Part shown: piece by piece, positions 26,050-34,874 of the stretch
How the letters are laid out: each line of letters starts with the position of its first letter
Numbering within the stretch: position 1 is the stretch's first letter
NCBI RefSeq assembly: GCF_002366715.1
Contig: NZ_DFBS01000033.1
Span: forward strand, 85,325-149,324
From: Halomonas sp. UBA3074
GTDB taxonomy: Bacteria > Pseudomonadota > Gammaproteobacteria > Pseudomonadales > Halomonadaceae
DNA: 64,000 bases
Reading direction: 5' to 3'
Notes under the pieces: generated by a model
Seen by the model: the letters and a program-made list of their open reading frames with translations, nothing else
The model's database searches: none
What the model was told of the DNA's origin: nothing
Translations under genes and position numbers: made by a program

Positions 26050-27126
26050 TTAATCCAATTGAGTGAGTGGCGTGACTTGATACTGCTCGGCGATTTCGGC
26101 GTAGGCCAACTGATTGGCAGAGTCGAGCGGGATGCCTTCGGCGTCGCGCTGGGCCTGACAGCGCCATTCGCGATCCCCAGGCGCCATTACCTGGGCGTTG
26201 GGTGCAGCAGGCTGGTCACGCAGATCGGCCAAGTACTCGGCCATTCCGCGGGCAAAGGTGTCCGCCTCGACAAACGCATCTGGCTTCATGACCAGGAAGA
26301 AATGCCCTACCCCGCGTGGTGTCGACATGTCTGGCCCGCCCATGGGCAGCAGCTTGAAGCCATGCTGCATACCCGACAGCATCGAACTCAGCACCTCCAC
26401 CATGCCGCCCAACCCCGCACCCTTGAAGCCGAAGCCACTGCCGCCCAGCGGTAACAGTGCGGCCACTTCGCTAGGCGTGCGGCTTACCTGCCCGGCAGCG
26501 TCCGCCGCGACTTGATCCGGCAGTTCGCGGCCAATCGCCCCAAACTGCTGCACACGATTCCAGGGCACCGAGCTGGTCGCCATATCCAGCAGGTAAGGCG
26601 ACTCGCCCGCCACCGGCGCCGCAAAGGCGATGGGGTTGGTACCATGGAACGGCTTGGCGCCCTCATGCAACAGCACAAACGGGTCCGAATTGCAGAACGC
26701 CATGCCGAGATAACCGCGCTCGGCCGCTGCCAACGCATAGCACCCCGCCGCGCCAAAGTGCGACGAGTTACCCACTGCGACAGCGCCCATGCCTATCTTT
26801 TCTGCCATTGCCATGGCGTGCTCCATGGCGGTGTAACCCGCCAGATGCCCCAACCCGTCGTCAGCATCTAGAAACCCGGTCGCCGCCAGGCGTTGGTGGA
26901 ACTGCATGTCGGGTGCGCCGTTGATCCGCCCGCCCTTGAGTGCCAGTAAATAATGCGGCAACAGGCGTAGGCCATGGCTGTCAGTCCCCATGCGTGAGGC
27001 GGTGACCAGCGCGCGGGTGACGGCATCTGCTGAGGCCTGATCAGCGCCCGCCACCGCCAGCACCGCTTGCATAAAACGGCTAAGGTCTTCACGAGCGACG
27101 CGAAAATTGGTCGATGTATCTCTCAT
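26050..27126 (-). CDS. Ldh family NAD(P)-dependent oxidoreductase
   Basis: 358 aa of the malate/L-lactate/2,3-diketogulonate reductase family (not a Rossmann fold). Landmarks: SRMGTDSHGLRLLPHY near residue 45, VAVGNSSHFGAAGCYA (His in the active site), FCNSDPFV and FHGTNPIAFAAP. It reduces or oxidises a 2-keto/2-hydroxy acid. As last enzyme of the acid-sugar operon, directly after dctM, it may process a 2-hydroxy sugar acid before the kinase or interconvert a 2-keto acid. AGGAG lies upstream of the ATG. Confidence 0.85.
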   Translation of the reverse strand: MRDTSTNFRVAREDLSRFMQAVLAVAGADQASADAVTRALVTASRMGTDSHGLRLLPHYLLALKGGRINGAPDMQFHQRLAATGFLDADDGLGHLAGYTAMEHAMAMAEKIGMGAVAVGNSSHFGAAGCYALAAAERGYLGMAFCNSDPFVLLHEGAKPFHGTNPIAFAAPVAGESPYLLDMATSSVPWNRVQQFGAIGRELPDQVAADAAGQVSRTPSEVAALLPLGGSGFGFKGAGLGGMVEVLSSMLSGMQHGFKLLPMGGPDMSTPRGVGHFFLVMKPDAFVEADTFARGMAEYLADLRDQPAAPNAQVMAPGDREWRCQAQRDAEGIPLDSANQLAYAEIAEQYQVTPLTQLD

Positions 27127-27189
27127 TAATCGATAGCTCCTGGTTTCGATCGGGCCGCTGGCTGATCATTGGGCCAGCCCCGGTAATGC

Positions 27190-28569
27190 TTAACGATAAA
27201 GCAGTGTCGGCAGCCACAGCGAGATGGCGGGAATGAAGGTGACCAATAGCAAGGCGATGACCAGCGGCACCAGGAACGGCAGCGTGCCACGCATGCATTT
27301 TTCAAAAGAGATGCCGGACACCCGCGACAGCACATAGAGCACCATACCCACCGGCGGGGTTAGCAGGCCGATCATCAGGTTGAGCACCATGATCACGCCG
27401 AAATGCACCGGATCGACGCCCGCGGTTACGGCCACCGGCAACAATACCGGCACCAGAATGGTGATCGCCGCGATGGTCTCCATAAAGCAGCCCACGACGA
27501 TCAGCACCAAGTTGATAATGATCAGCGTGGCGATGGGATTATCGGCAAATGGGCCAAGCAGGGTGACCACATGCTGAGTGACCTGGTTGCTGGTCAGTAT
27601 CCAGGCGAATATCGAGGCACCCGCGACGATCAGTAGAATAACGGCGGTGGTTTCGATGGTTTCCATGCTCACCTTGAGCAGGCGGCGCCAAGTCAGGCTA
27701 CGGTAAACCACACCCCCCAGTACCAAGGCGTACACCACAGCAGCAATCGCCGCTTCAGTGGGCGTGAAGGCCCCTGTCATGATGCCGCCAACGATGATGA
27801 CCGGCGTTAGTAGCGATAAAAAGGCACGCTTGAACGTATGGCCAAGCACCGGAAGCGAGAACACCGCATCGCGGGTATAGCCGCGGCGCCGGGAAATAAT
27901 CGTGATCATGGCCATGAGCACCAGCCCCATCAACAGGCCCGGCACCAAGCCAGCGACGAAAAGCTGGCCGACCGACACTGACGCCATGACGCCATAGATC
28001 ACCATCGGCAGACTCGGCGGAATAATCGGGCCGATGGTCGAAGACGCCGCGGTGATCCCCACCGAGAACTCTTCGTCGTACCCGGCATCTTTCATGGCCT
28101 TGATTTCGATGGTACCCAGCCCCCCAGCGTCGGCGACGGCGGCACCGGACATGCCAGAAAAAACGATGCTGGCGCCTACATTGACGTGCCCCAGACCGCC
28201 CCGCATCCAGCCCATCAATGCCTTGGCAAAATCAAAGATTCGCACGGTAATGCCGCCGTTATTCATCAGGTTACCGGCGAGTATAAAAAACGGAATCGCC
28301 AACAGCGGAAAGCTGTCGACGCCGTTGATCATGCGGTGCATGACCACCACATCGGGCACTCTGCCGGTCAGCAGCACATACAGCAGGCACGAGCCAGCAA
28401 GGCTAATGGCGATCGGCACCCCCATCACCAGCAGCGTGAATAGCGCCGCAAACAGGAACAGTAAATAGTGCTGAGTGGCGGCCAGGGCGATACAGCCGAG
28501 TATCGCGATAGCCGCAACCAATGGCGGTACTACCGCACCGCCGCGCCGCACAGCCAAAATGTTGGGCAT
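27190..28569 (-). CDS. TRAP transporter large permease DctM
   Basis: 459 aa with about 12 membrane segments; landmarks SFPLLAIPFFILAGNLMNNGG, FSGMSGAAVADAGGLGTIEIKAM and SSTIGPIIPPSLPMVIYG. It forms the ion-coupled channel for the acid-sugar operon with DctQ (28608) and DctP (29251). GGAG lies upstream of the ATG at 28569. Confidence 0.92.
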   Translation of the reverse strand: MPNILAVRRGGAVVPPLVAAIAILGCIALAATQHYLLFLFAALFTLLVMGVPIAISLAGSCLLYVLLTGRVPDVVVMHRMINGVDSFPLLAIPFFILAGNLMNNGGITVRIFDFAKALMGWMRGGLGHVNVGASIVFSGMSGAAVADAGGLGTIEIKAMKDAGYDEEFSVGITAASSTIGPIIPPSLPMVIYGVMASVSVGQLFVAGLVPGLLMGLVLMAMITIISRRRGYTRDAVFSLPVLGHTFKRAFLSLLTPVIIVGGIMTGAFTPTEAAIAAVVYALVLGGVVYRSLTWRRLLKVSMETIETTAVILLIVAGASIFAWILTSNQVTQHVVTLLGPFADNPIATLIIINLVLIVVGCFMETIAAITILVPVLLPVAVTAGVDPVHFGVIMVLNLMIGLLTPPVGMVLYVLSRVSGISFEKCMRGTLPFLVPLVIALLLVTFIPAISLWLPTLLYR

Positions 28570-28607
28570 TGGGGTGATCTCCGAGAGAGTAGCGTGTTGG
28601 CGTGTTG

Positions 28608-29141
28608 TTATTGGGTATCGAGTAGTTCACTGGTGCCCGAGCGCCAGTGACGAATAGCCACCTGCACCCCTCTCACCAGCATGAGGATAAAGCCCACCAT
28701 CACCAGGTAATAAAGCCAGCTTTTAGGAATATCCACCGAGGCCATCATGGCACTGGTGCGATCAGCCAGTTTGAAGGTGATCCAGGCCATGCTGGCGAAG
28801 AAGGCAATGTTGATCAGATCTACCAGCGTCGACATCGCGCGTCCCAGCCACCCCGGCATGTAGCGGTAGAAAAATTCCACAGCGATATGCGATCCCTTTC
28901 GCACGGCCATGGTGCTGCCCATAAAGCCCACCATGACCAATAGATAGCGCGCCATCTCCTCCGTCCAGGCGATGGAATTACCCAGCACATAGCGGCTGAA
29001 AAACTGCATAAAGACATCCAGTGCCAGCAGCCAGAAGATCCCAAGCGTCAGGAAATCCTCTACGGCATAGTCACGAATGTTAAAAGAATCATCGTCGAGA
29101 CCGGCGAGGCTGGTCTCGTCAGTGGGGTCAGTTTGGTGCAT
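28608..29141 (-). CDS. TRAP transporter small permease DctQ
   Basis: 177 aa from the ATG at 29141, which is preceded by GGGGGAG at good spacing. The frame extends to 29168, but that part overlaps the stem-loop and adds a Gly/Lys-rich tail. Four hydrophobic segments, with IAWTEEMARYLLVMVGFMGS and the following AVRKGSHIAVEFF region typical of DctQ. Part of the dctPQM unit. Confidence 0.9.
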   Translation of the reverse strand: MHQTDPTDETSLAGLDDDSFNIRDYAVEDFLTLGIFWLLALDVFMQFFSRYVLGNSIAWTEEMARYLLVMVGFMGSTMAVRKGSHIAVEFFYRYMPGWLGRAMSTLVDLINIAFFASMAWITFKLADRTSAMMASVDIPKSWLYYLVMVGFILMLVRGVQVAIRHWRSGTSELLDTQ

Positions 29142-29157
29142 GAAAGGCTCCCCCTTC

Positions 29158-29182
29158 GCCCCACCCAAGGCTTGGGCGGGGC
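29158..29182 (-). other. Stem-loop between dctP and dctQ
   Basis: Arms GCCCCACCCAAG (29158-29169) and CTTGGGCGGGGC (29171-29182) pair with one internal mismatch, in the 3' region of the dctP message just before the dctQ ribosome site. A run of T lies between dctP and this stem, not after it. Probable mRNA-stabilising or attenuating element. Confidence 0.6.
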
Positions 29183-29250
29183 GCGTCTTGGTCTACGAAA
29201 AAAACGATCCCGGCAACGTACGGATTCTGGAAAAATCAGGCCTCACGGTA

Positions 29251-30252
29251 TTACTGGCCGATCGCCTGAAGACGATCATAGGTTTCCTGATCCCACGTCG
29301 CCGCTTCCCCGTTGTGGGCCGGAATCGTGGCTTCGCGGAAGGGTTCGATATCCACTTCATTGATGGTCACACCCTGCTCTTCGAACCAAGCCACCAACTC
29401 TTCCTCGGAGGCAAGGATATCCTGAGTGATGCGCTGACCCGCTTCGGTGTAGACCTCACGGAAAATCTCCCGGTCTTCCTCAGAGAGACGGTTCCACAGT
29501 GGTCCACCGGCAATGGTGATTAGCGAATCGGTAATATGCCCGGTCAGGTTGATGTAATCCTGAACCTCATGAAACGCTTTGGCGCGAATGGTCGGCAGCG
29601 GGTTCTCCTGGGCATCCACGACGCCCTGCTGGAGCGCCAAATAGACTTCAGAGAAAGCAATCGGGGTTGGGTTAGCGCCCACCGCTTCGGGGAACATCAT
29701 GTACATGGGCGCATTGGGCGTACGAATTTTTAGGCCTTGCATGTCTTCAGGCGTATTGATCGGTTCGTTGGACGTCACATGGCGGCGGCCGTAGTAGTTC
29801 ATGGCCAACGGTACGTTACCGGTTTCATCCTGGTAGCCCTGGGCGATTTCATCGAACAAATCACTATCGGCGTAAGCCTGCCAATGCTCAAAATCGCGGA
29901 ACATATAGGGCGCACCGGCAATGCCTACCGGGCCATAGAAGCGCCCTGCAAACTGGTTACCGGTGTAAATCAGATCGACGGTACCCAGTTGCAGCCCCTC
30001 GTTGATATCCGACTCTTTACCGAGCGAAGACGCCGCATGCACATTGATTGAATAACGACCGTCAGTGCGCTCCTCGATTTCATCCGCTGCCCACAGCGCC
30101 CACTCGTGGTAGGGCTCGGATGTCTCATAGACGTGAGCGAAGTTGAGTTCTTCCTGCGCATGCACAGCGCCGGTCACTGAGAAACCACCGGCAATTAACG
30201 TGGCCGTTAGCAGGCGGGCCATCTTCAGCGAGTGTTGGCGTTTGTGGCTCAT
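29251..30252 (-). CDS. TRAP transporter solute-binding protein DctP (acid-sugar operon)
   Basis: 333 aa with a Sec signal ending near GAVHAQEE. Landmarks MQGLKIRTPNAPMYMMFPEA (carboxylate-binding Arg) and LALQQGVVDAQENPLPTI. First gene of dctPQM, 159 bp after the four-carbon-acid kinase. From the flanking kinase and PdxA2, a C4 sugar acid such as D-threonate or D-erythronate is the most likely ligand. The 160-bp gap upstream carries a candidate operator, so dctP probably has its own promoter. Confidence 0.9.
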   Translation of the reverse strand: MSHKRQHSLKMARLLTATLIAGGFSVTGAVHAQEELNFAHVYETSEPYHEWALWAADEIEERTDGRYSINVHAASSLGKESDINEGLQLGTVDLIYTGNQFAGRFYGPVGIAGAPYMFRDFEHWQAYADSDLFDEIAQGYQDETGNVPLAMNYYGRRHVTSNEPINTPEDMQGLKIRTPNAPMYMMFPEAVGANPTPIAFSEVYLALQQGVVDAQENPLPTIRAKAFHEVQDYINLTGHITDSLITIAGGPLWNRLSEEDREIFREVYTEAGQRITQDILASEEELVAWFEEQGVTINEVDIEPFREATIPAHNGEAATWDQETYDRLQAIGQ

Positions 30253-30350
30253 CGTGTACTCCTCATAACCATTGGATTTATTGTTGGCTATTGTGATCTG
30301 CAGTTAATTATTAGGTGAGCAGTGGTATACGACATAACCGACCATAGAGC

Positions 30351-30370
30351 TGTATACGTGTCATACCACC
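30351..30370. promoter_or_regulatory. Candidate operator with TGTCATACCAC core
   Basis: GTATACG followed by TGTCATACCAC, between the kinase 3' end and the dctP start. It matches sites at 33507-33527 and 54265-54284. A related GGTATAC...ATAACC sequence lies at 30324-30339. Its orientation relative to the gene is opposite to the site at 54265, arguing for an operator rather than a -10 element. Confidence 0.5.
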
Positions 30371-30411
30371 CATTTCAAACCTAGTTGGTTGCCTACCATT
30401 GCGCAACCTTC

Positions 30412-31614
30412 TCAATCAGGTTTTTCAGCGTGCCGATGACGATTTAAGTGAAGACTGAACTGATCATGTAAACGCACGAGCAGCTGTGGATCACCAAAGC
30501 CCCCCGCTTTGGTCATCACACGGCGCTGGGGATCGCCATCGATATAGCCGAGCGCCACGCCGGGTGACCACTCGGCTTCAACCCCGATATGGCTCGCGCC
30601 TAACCGAGACAGCACGGCCATGGCGATATCTCCCCCGGTTAAAAACAGCAGGCTCTCCTCATCCTGCTGCCAGAGTGAGGTGATCGACGCCACCTGGCCG
30701 GCCATTTCTTCCGCAACCTGACTGGCCGTTCGCTCGGTTTCGCCACTGCTAGGCACCACCACGCCGGCATTTGATGCGAAAGGCCCATCAGGCTTATCCC
30801 CACACGCATCAATGACGACCAAATGGGGAAAGTGTTGGCGCAGCTGCACCAACTGCTCCTTAGCGCGAGCGCTTCTCGACCCCACGGCATAAAGCACTTT
30901 ATTGACGTTGTGAAGCGTTCGACACGGCGACTCAGGTGCTCCAAAGCAGCGTTGAGCCATCGCCGTTGCCAATCCCGCCGCCCCCGCCATGGCATGGCGA
31001 CTGTCGGTATCGAGAAGGGCATAAATGGCGGCGAGCTCCTCGTCACTGGCGGCATCAGCGATACAGTCTTCGCCAGGGAGTGGCATTTCCCGCCCTGGGC
31101 GATAGCGCTGCAGGGTCAAGCCACCGGCGGCAAAAGCAACATCGATGGGACCTGCCAGCGGCGCTGAGCGGGCATCCTGCTGATAGTCTGTTTCTGCCAG
31201 GGGCAGACCATCCACCCATACTTCTGCGTTGCGAACGGTTCTTCCCTGGGCGGGCACCGCAGGCGCCAGCAGCAGGGGCAAACCAAGCGCCTCTCGCAGC
31301 GCTTTACACTCAGTGACCACCTGGCCACGCAGGGTGGAATCGACTTTCTTAAACCACTGCTGCGGCGCTACTCGCGAAAGCAAACGCACCGCTTCGCTCA
31401 CTCGAAGCGCCGCCTCCCCAGATGGCAGATGGCGCGACTCGGTATTCACCGCGATAACCGCTGGCCACTGGCCTTGCCAGGCCTCCAGCGTTGTTGCTAA
31501 GGCTTCCAGGCTGATCACCACGCGGGCAGCTGCGCCCCGCGCAGCGAACGGGGCGGCCGTGTCCAGCGCGCCGGAGAGGTCGTCGGCAATAATCACCAAC
31601 TGACAGCGACTCAT
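30412..31614 (-). CDS. Four-carbon acid sugar kinase (DtnK/OtnK family)
   Basis: 400 aa. N-terminal domain IIADDLSGALDTAAPFAARG (the Asp-Asp motif) and RHLPSGEAALRVSE; C-terminal nucleotide-binding domain with LTGGDIAMAVL and a final VMTKAGGFGD motif. Family knowledge: these enzymes phosphorylate D-threonate or D-erythronate at the 4-position for a PdxA2-type dehydrogenase. Its start overlaps the pdxA2 stop (ATGA), so the two are translationally coupled. The exact epimer cannot be read from sequence. Confidence 0.88.
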   Translation of the reverse strand: MSRCQLVIIADDLSGALDTAAPFAARGAAARVVISLEALATTLEAWQGQWPAVIAVNTESRHLPSGEAALRVSEAVRLLSRVAPQQWFKKVDSTLRGQVVTECKALREALGLPLLLAPAVPAQGRTVRNAEVWVDGLPLAETDYQQDARSAPLAGPIDVAFAAGGLTLQRYRPGREMPLPGEDCIADAASDEELAAIYALLDTDSRHAMAGAAGLATAMAQRCFGAPESPCRTLHNVNKVLYAVGSRSARAKEQLVQLRQHFPHLVVIDACGDKPDGPFASNAGVVVPSSGETERTASQVAEEMAGQVASITSLWQQDEESLLFLTGGDIAMAVLSRLGASHIGVEAEWSPGVALGYIDGDPQRRVMTKAGGFGDPQLLVRLHDQFSLHLNRHRHAEKPD

Positions 31615-32627
31615 GCCTTGGCGCCACTGGCTAATCGACGGGCGTAGGCAATCGCTGACCCCATATTGGTAGCATCGGCTTTGCCCTTCCAGGCAATATC
31701 AAAGGCGGTGCCATGATCCACCGAGGTGCGCTGAAGCGGCAAGCCGAGGCTGACATTCACCGTAGTATCAAAAGCAATCAGCTTGACGGGGATATGCCCC
31801 TGGTCATGATACTGGGCGATGACCAAATCGAATTCGCCTTTTGAGGCGCGGTAAAACACCGTATCCGCAGAGATCGGCCCGCTGACATCGAAACCGCGCT
31901 CGCGCAAGCGCTCCACCGCAGGGGCGATACAGCGGCTATCTTCGTCGCCAAAAATACCGCCTTCACCGCAATGCGGGTTAAGGCCTGCCACGGCAATGCG
32001 CGGAGCCTCCATGCCCAACGCGATCAGATGCGCATGCCCCGCCTCAACGGTGGCGATAATGCGCTCGGGGGTGACTCGGTCGATCGCATCGCGTAGTGAC
32101 ACGTGGGTGGAAACATGCAGCGTCGAGAGCGTCTCAGATGCCAGCAGCATGAACGACGAGGGCGCACCGGTCAGCGATGCTAGCATCCCGGTGTGGCCAT
32201 CATAGTGGTGCCCGGCTTCATGCAGCGCTGCTTTGTTCAGCGGCGCGGTGACGATCACCTGCGCCCGCCCCGCCTGCACCAATTCCACGGCTTTGTGAAC
32301 GCAGCGAAACGCCATATCACCCGCCCCGGCGCTGATTTGACCATCGGGAATCTCAACGCCTTTCGGCAGCTCGACCATACCGACCGCCACATGATCCTTA
32401 CCGCTTTCTGCCTGCTCTAGTGGCACGAACTCAAGCGCGGCGCCAATACTCGCCGCTGCCCGGCGATAAATCGCCGGGTCACCGATGACCATCGCCGTGG
32501 CGCGCTCAGCAGCGGACATGGCACTCAAGGCGCGGCAAATGATCTCTGGGCCGATACCAGCAGGATCGCCCATGGTGATCGCAATGTCGTAACCGTTTTG
32601 ACGTTCAACAGGTGGCGAGCTATTCAT
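31611..32627 (-). CDS. pdxA2: 4-phospho-D-threonate/D-erythronate dehydrogenase (PdxA2)
   Basis: 338 aa from the ATG at 32627, whose ATGA overlaps the SDR stop; a longer frame to 32720 lies inside the SDR gene and is rejected. PdxA-family motifs: MGDPAGIGPEI, HHYDGHTGMLA (metal His), YHDQGHIPVK and SVDHGTAFDIAWKGKAD. Coupling to the acid-sugar kinase, rather than to ksgA or surA, marks it as the catabolic PdxA2 group. It oxidises the 4-phospho acid at C3, with decarboxylation to dihydroxyacetone phosphate. Confidence 0.9.
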   Translation of the reverse strand: MNSSPPVERQNGYDIAITMGDPAGIGPEIICRALSAMSAAERATAMVIGDPAIYRRAAASIGAALEFVPLEQAESGKDHVAVGMVELPKGVEIPDGQISAGAGDMAFRCVHKAVELVQAGRAQVIVTAPLNKAALHEAGHHYDGHTGMLASLTGAPSSFMLLASETLSTLHVSTHVSLRDAIDRVTPERIIATVEAGHAHLIALGMEAPRIAVAGLNPHCGEGGIFGDEDSRCIAPAVERLRERGFDVSGPISADTVFYRASKGEFDLVIAQYHDQGHIPVKLIAFDTTVNVSLGLPLQRTSVDHGTAFDIAWKGKADATNMGSAIAYARRLASGAKA

Positions 32628-33388
32628 GGCATTAGCTGCCCGCCGTTGACCTCGATGATCTGCCCGGTGACATAGCCACTTAGCGTCTCTGTTCCGAGGA
32701 AAACATAAGCCCCGACACACTCTTCCGACGTGCCCAAGCGGCCCATCGGGATCGATGCCCGCGCTGCGTTGAGATGCGCCTCGCTTGAGTGACGATCATG
32801 AAAATCGGTGGCAATCGTGCCAGGGGCAACGGCGTTAACGCGGATATTATCTCCCGCCAGCTCCTTGGCCATATTGCGGGTGATGGTACTCACAAAGCCT
32901 TTAGCAGAGGCGTATAACCCAGCGCCACCCCCGCCGCCATTACGCGCGGCAATCGAGGTGGTGTGGATGATATTTCCGCCGCCTGCGCGGCGAAAATGCG
33001 GCAGCGCTGCGCGGCTGGCCATGACAACCGAGCGAACATTGAGATCCATGACCCGGTCATATTGATCATCGTCCATCTCCTCTAAACCAACACGACCCAG
33101 CATGTCACCAGCGTTATTGATCAACAGGTCTAAACCGCCCAGACGCTCGGCGGCCTCATCGACCAGTTGTTGAGTCTCGCTAGTGTGGCTGACGTCTGCT
33201 TTCAGGGTAAAAGCGTCGCCACCCGCATCGCGAATTGCCTTGGCTACTGCCTCCGCGGGCGCTTCACTACTGTGATAGTGCACCGCGACGTGCGCTCCCA
33301 ACGCCCCCAACTGTTTCGCCACCGCCGCGCCAATGCCACGGCTGGCGCCGGTGATCAATACGCGCTTTCTTTTCCACTCGTCTAACAT
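32624..33388 (-). CDS. SDR family oxidoreductase, first gene of the acid-sugar operon
   Basis: 254 aa. TGASRGIG (residues ~14-21), NNAG, a Ser in TTSIAARNG and catalytic YASAK. An unusual GGGGGAG stretch precedes the catalytic Tyr. AGGAGA lies upstream of the ATG at 33388. Divergent from xylX; overlaps pdxA2 by 4 bp, so it belongs to the SDR-pdxA2-kinase unit. It may epimerise or oxidise the sugar acid, or supply C4 acid from an aldose. Substrate unknown. Confidence 0.85.
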   Translation of the reverse strand: MLDEWKRKRVLITGASRGIGAAVAKQLGALGAHVAVHYHSSEAPAEAVAKAIRDAGGDAFTLKADVSHTSETQQLVDEAAERLGGLDLLINNAGDMLGRVGLEEMDDDQYDRVMDLNVRSVVMASRAALPHFRRAGGGNIIHTTSIAARNGGGGGAGLYASAKGFVSTITRNMAKELAGDNIRVNAVAPGTIATDFHDRHSSEAHLNAARASIPMGRLGTSEECVGAYVFLGTETLSGYVTGQIIEVNGGQLMP

Positions 33389-33451
33389 GCCATTCTCCTG
33401 ACCACTTTTTGTTTTATGGTGAGCGTTGTACTTAGCGCACTGGTGTCATCA

Positions 33452-33469
33452 CGATAGATTTAACTATCG
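33452..33469. promoter_or_regulatory. Inverted repeat in the SDR/xylX divergent promoter
   Basis: CGATAG (33452-33457) and CTATCG (33464-33469) around ATTTAA. A possible regulator site or promoter-linked palindrome; no further support. Confidence 0.35.
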
Positions 33470-33506
33470 ACCCGAAATGGAGCGGTGCGCTAAAGTAAGC
33501 CTATAA

Positions 33507-33527
33507 CTGGCATACCTGTCATACAAC
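33507..33527. promoter_or_regulatory. Candidate operator with TGTCATACAAC core
   Basis: GGCATACC followed by TGTCATACAAC, in the 276-bp divergent region between the SDR operon and xylX. The core recurs at 30351-30370 and 54265-54284. The placement lets one protein control both directions. Confidence 0.55.
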
Positions 33528-33664
33528 ACGACATCTATAACATGATAGGCCATGGCGTACTAACCGCCAGCCGATGACACTGCTAACGTTTAATAACGAC
33601 CTATAAAAAGCTAATTTTAAGCACGCACTTTAATAAAGAACTTTAATAACGAATGGAGACGCAC

Positions 33665-34828
33665 ATGAAGCCCCTTTCATCGACGGACACACTGCCTGAA
33701 GACCTAGGTAATGCACTGCTGGTTGGCCGCGTTTGGCTGGAGGGCAGCCACCCCGGCCCCGCGCTGGTGACGGTCAACAACGGCCAGGTCATCGACATTA
33801 CCGCCTTCGGCCCCACCATGGCTGACCTGCTGGAACGCGACGATCTACAGGAAGTCGTGCAACGGGCAGAAGGGCCCCATCTGTGCAGCGTCGAGGCACT
33901 GCTGGAAAACTCTCAGTTATCCCAACCCCAGGCGCCCTACCTGCTTGCGCCTTGCGATGTACAAGCCGTTAAAGCGTGCGGCGTCACCTTTGCGGTCAGC
34001 CTGATGGAGCGCGTGATTGAGGAGCAAGCGGGCGGCGACCCGGCTCGGGCGGTGGAGCTTCGCGATGATTTGCAGGCACTGATTGGCAAAGATCTTTCTA
34101 AAATCAAGCCGGGCTCTGACGAGGCGATGTCACTTAAAAAAGCGCTTCAGGCACGCGGTGGGTGGTCGCAATATATGGAAGTCGGCATCGGCCCCGATGC
34201 GGAAGTGTTCACCAAATCCCAGCCGCTTTCATCAGTGGGCTTTGGCACCCCGGTAGGGTTGCACCCCTCCTCTCAATGGAACAATCCTGAACCCGAAATC
34301 GTGCTGGCCGTCGATAGCCAAGGCAAAGTTCGCGGCGCCACGCTGGGCAATGACGTCAATCTGCGTGATGTCGAGGGACGCAGCGCCCTGCTACTCGGCA
34401 AGGCGAAAGACAATAACGCCTCCTGCTCACTCGGCCCGTTCATTCGGCTGTTTGACGATCACTTCGATATCGACAGCGTGCGCAACTGCCAGGTATCGCT
34501 GCGTATCGAGGGCGAAGACGACGACTTCTTGCTGCAAGGCGAAAGCGATATGCGTGAGATCAGCCGCGACCCGTTGGATCTGGTTAGCCAAACCATCGGC
34601 GCCCATCACCAATATCCAGACGGTTTTATGCTGTTCCTGGGCACCATGTTTTCGCCGATTCAGGACCGCGACGGCCAAGGCCAGGGCTTTACCCATCACC
34701 TGGGTGATCGCGTCACCATCGCCACCCCAGCCCTGGGCGCACTGGTCAACCGGGTAGGCAGAAGCGATCAGCTACCGCCCTGGACCTACGGCATTCGCGA
34801 ACTGATGCGCCACTTAGCGCGCCACTGA
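33665..34828 (+). CDS. xylX: 2-keto-3-deoxy-D-xylonate (D-pentonate) dehydratase
   Basis: 387 aa from the ATG at 33665, which has GGAG 6-7 bp upstream; the ATG at 33653 overlaps that site. The sequence tracks Caulobacter XylX: LLAPCDVQAVKACGVTFAVS, WSQYMEVGIGPDAEVFTK, WNNPEPEIVL (metal Glu pair), GNDVNLRDVEGRSALLL and PDGFMLFLGTMFSPIQDRD. It dehydrates 2-keto-3-deoxy-D-pentonate to 2-oxoglutarate semialdehyde, which KGSADH (17538) can oxidise. It is placed with FucD rather than XylD, so it likely serves D-arabinonate as well as D-xylonate. Confidence 0.92.
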   Translation: MKPLSSTDTLPEDLGNALLVGRVWLEGSHPGPALVTVNNGQVIDITAFGPTMADLLERDDLQEVVQRAEGPHLCSVEALLENSQLSQPQAPYLLAPCDVQAVKACGVTFAVSLMERVIEEQAGGDPARAVELRDDLQALIGKDLSKIKPGSDEAMSLKKALQARGGWSQYMEVGIGPDAEVFTKSQPLSSVGFGTPVGLHPSSQWNNPEPEIVLAVDSQGKVRGATLGNDVNLRDVEGRSALLLGKAKDNNASCSLGPFIRLFDDHFDIDSVRNCQVSLRIEGEDDDFLLQGESDMREISRDPLDLVSQTIGAHHQYPDGFMLFLGTMFSPIQDRDGQGQGFTHHLGDRVTIATPALGALVNRVGRSDQLPPWTYGIRELMRHLARH

Positions 34829-34874
34829 TACTGACACTCAACACGCCACTCATGACACCGCCAAGGAGAGCACA

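Noticed and set aside
31611..32627. PdxA role in pyridoxal phosphate synthesis
   Set aside because: The gene is coupled to a four-carbon-acid kinase and a TRAP system, the hallmark of the catabolic PdxA2 group.
32628..32720. N-terminal extension of PdxA2 to 32720
   Set aside because: It lies wholly in the SDR coding sequence; the ATG at 32627 has the ATGA overlap typical of the operon and starts the normal PdxA N-terminus.
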